A stretch of DNA of 6,382 nucleotides, from positions 1 to 6,382 of the forward strand of contig JBCDCZ010000266.1 of assembly GCA_039180865.1 (NCBI GenBank). Direction: 5' to 3'. The notes beneath the pieces were generated by a model, which saw only the letters and a list, made by a program, of their open reading frames with translations, ran no database searches and was not told the DNA's origin. Below, in pieces: positions 5,298 through 6,382 of the stretch. The stretch's first letter is position 1; each line of letters opens with the position of its first letter. This DNA comes from JBCDCU01 sp039180865 (GTDB taxonomy: Bacteria; Pseudomonadota; Alphaproteobacteria; Rhizobiales; JACESI01). The translations under genes and the position numbers were made by a program.

Positions 5298-5783
5298 ATG
5301 ACGCCCCTCCTCCGTCTCTACGATTTCACAATCATTGCGCTCGCTGGCCTTGCGGGTGCTGCGATCTTTGCACTCGCTTTTGCGATCACTGCGGATGTGG
5401 TCTTGCGCAACATGGGAATCACCAATTTCCCCTGGCTTCTCGAGGTCACGGAATATGTCCTTTTCGGAGCGACCTTTCTGGCAAGTCCCTGGGTCTTAAA
5501 AAAAGGCGCGCATGTGCGGGTCGATATTGTGGTCTCGAATCTGTCTGCCACTGGTCGTCGCATGCTGGAGTTTGCGGCCGATGCACTTGGCCTTGCAGTA
5601 TCCGGATGCCTTGGCTTCTATGCGCTCCGGGTCGGGCTCGAATCCTATGGGCGTGGCGATCTTCTCTTCAAAGAAATCGTCATTCCGGAATGGCCGTTCT
5701 TTGCGCTCGTCGCCTTCGCAAGTCTTCTCTTGTGTGTGGAATTCATCTGCAGGATGGTCGCTAAACCGGAAGGCTCGGCTTGA
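5298..5783 (+). CDS. dctQ: TRAP transporter small permease subunit (DctQ family)
   Basis: Small inner-membrane subunit that supports the large permease and helps dock the binding protein; symbol by family only. 161 residues, normal for the family, with four predicted membrane helices at about 10-32, 47-67, 92-112 and 132-153. The characteristic segment after helix 2, LKKGAHVRVDIV (67-78), is present. The start is forced: an in-frame TAA abuts the ATG directly upstream, and no other start candidate follows before the first helix. No Shine-Dalgarno sequence is visible before this ATG, unlike every other gene in the window. The stop codon overlaps the start of the large subunit by one base (TGATG), implying translational coupling. 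It follows the binding-protein gene after a 121-base gap carrying a strong stem-loop. Confidence 0.93.
   Translation: MTPLLRLYDFTIIALAGLAGAAIFALAFAITADVVLRNMGITNFPWLLEVTEYVLFGATFLASPWVLKKGAHVRVDIVVSNLSATGRRMLEFAADALGLAVSGCLGFYALRVGLESYGRGDLLFKEIVIPEWPFFALVAFASLLLCVEFICRMVAKPEGSA
5768..5773 (+). promoter_or_regulatory. Ribosome binding site of the large permease gene
   Basis: GGAAGG inside the end of the small-subunit gene, nine bases before the overlapping ATG at 5783. It supports the one-base overlap as the true start. Confidence 0.6.
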
Positions 5784-6382
5784 TGGAATGGTATGAGGCG
5801 CTCAGTCTCCTGATCGGGACGCTTCTTGCCCTCATGCTGTTGGGACTGCCGGTCGCATTCGCCTTTCTTGCCGTCAATATTTTGGGTGCCTTTGTCTTTC
5901 TCGGCGGCGGGATCGGCCTTGATCAGCTTGTCCGCAATACCGTTGCATCCGTCAGCAACTTCTCGCTCGCGCCCATTCCGCTGTTTCTCCTGATGGGGGA
6001 AATCCTGTTTCAGACCGGCGTCGCCTATTCCGCGATCAATGCGGTTGACCGGCTGATCTCAAAGGTTCCTGGGCGGCTTTCTATCGTGTCGGTTCTGGGC
6101 GGGACGGTCTTTTCGTCTCTTTCAGGTTCGACGATCGCCAACACGGCTGTTCTCGGTAGCGCGCTTTTGCCCGATATGCTGAAGCGCGGCTATCGACCGA
6201 CGATTGCGATGGGGCCGATCATGGCGACAGGCTCTATCGCGATGTTGATACCGCCTTCCGCCCTTGCCGTGCTCCTCGGAAGTCTGGCGGGTATTTCAAT
6301 CGCGAAACTGCTCCTTGCCGGCATTATTCCGGGGCTTTTGATGGCTGCGAGCTTTCTTGTCTATATCGCGGTCCGATGTACA
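5783..6382 (+). CDS. dctM: TRAP transporter large permease subunit (DctM family), 3' end cut off
   Basis: Inner-membrane transport subunit that moves the substrate delivered by the binding protein, normally driven by a sodium gradient. The first 200 residues are visible and the frame runs off the right edge; the family is usually about 425-440 residues, so slightly over half is missing. Typical features: N-terminal helix about 7-32 with LGLPVAFAFLAV, PIPLFLLMGEIL at 64-75, the conserved SGSTIANTAVLGSALLP region at 114-130 (helical-hairpin/ion-binding area, usually GSS-A-T-A in the family), ML-x-RGY at 132-137, and MATGSIAMLIPPSALAVLLG at 147-166 with the hallmark IPPS. Start ATG overlaps the small-subunit stop by one base. 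Small variations (STIAN in place of the common SS-x-A) are within what such subunits show. Substrate cannot be inferred from this subunit. Confidence 0.94.
   Translation, partial: MEWYEALSLLIGTLLALMLLGLPVAFAFLAVNILGAFVFLGGGIGLDQLVRNTVASVSNFSLAPIPLFLLMGEILFQTGVAYSAINAVDRLISKVPGRLSIVSVLGGTVFSSLSGSTIANTAVLGSALLPDMLKRGYRPTIAMGPIMATGSIAMLIPPSALAVLLGSLAGISIAKLLLAGIIPGLLMAASFLVYIAVRCT

Overview
The window looks like accessory metabolic DNA from an alphaproteobacterium, probably Rhizobiales- or Rhodobacter-like. That placement is an inference from moderate-to-high GC, codon use and the TRAP-plus-catabolic-gene layout; no phylogenetic marker is present. It holds seven protein genes in two divergent blocks around a 346-base non-coding region. 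No RNA gene, insertion sequence, CRISPR array or phage gene was seen.

Left block (minus strand, read right to left): a ribokinase-type PfkB sugar kinase (start 2671), a nucleoside hydrolase (start 1760) and a 2-oxoglutarate/Fe(II) dioxygenase of the isopenicillin-N-synthase-like type (start 807, cut by the left edge). The gaps are 29 and 32 bases and each gene has its own ribosome binding site, so this is probably one operon. The simplest reading is that the hydrolase splits a ribonucleoside, the kinase phosphorylates the released ribose, and the dioxygenase oxidises the base, the nucleoside or a derivative.

Right block (plus strand): a secreted cyclase-family (PF04199, kynurenine-formamidase-like) hydrolase (3018-4136), then a TRAP transporter made of a periplasmic solute-binding protein (4217-5176), a small four-helix membrane subunit (5298-5783) and a large membrane subunit (5783 to the right edge, partial). 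The cyclase carries a signal peptide, so it should act in the periplasm, where the binding protein also works. A reasonable model is that it opens a cyclic amide or ester outside the cytoplasm and the resulting carboxylate is captured and imported by the TRAP system. Whether the two blocks serve one substrate is unproven.

The non-coding DNA has more structure than the genes require. The divergent region holds an inverted repeat with a T-rich tail, a short perfect palindrome and a duplicated C-rich (G-rich on the minus strand) element. The binding-protein gene is bracketed by two stem-loops sharing the same 7-base arm. The cyclase also has glutamine at two of the five classical metal-ligand positions.
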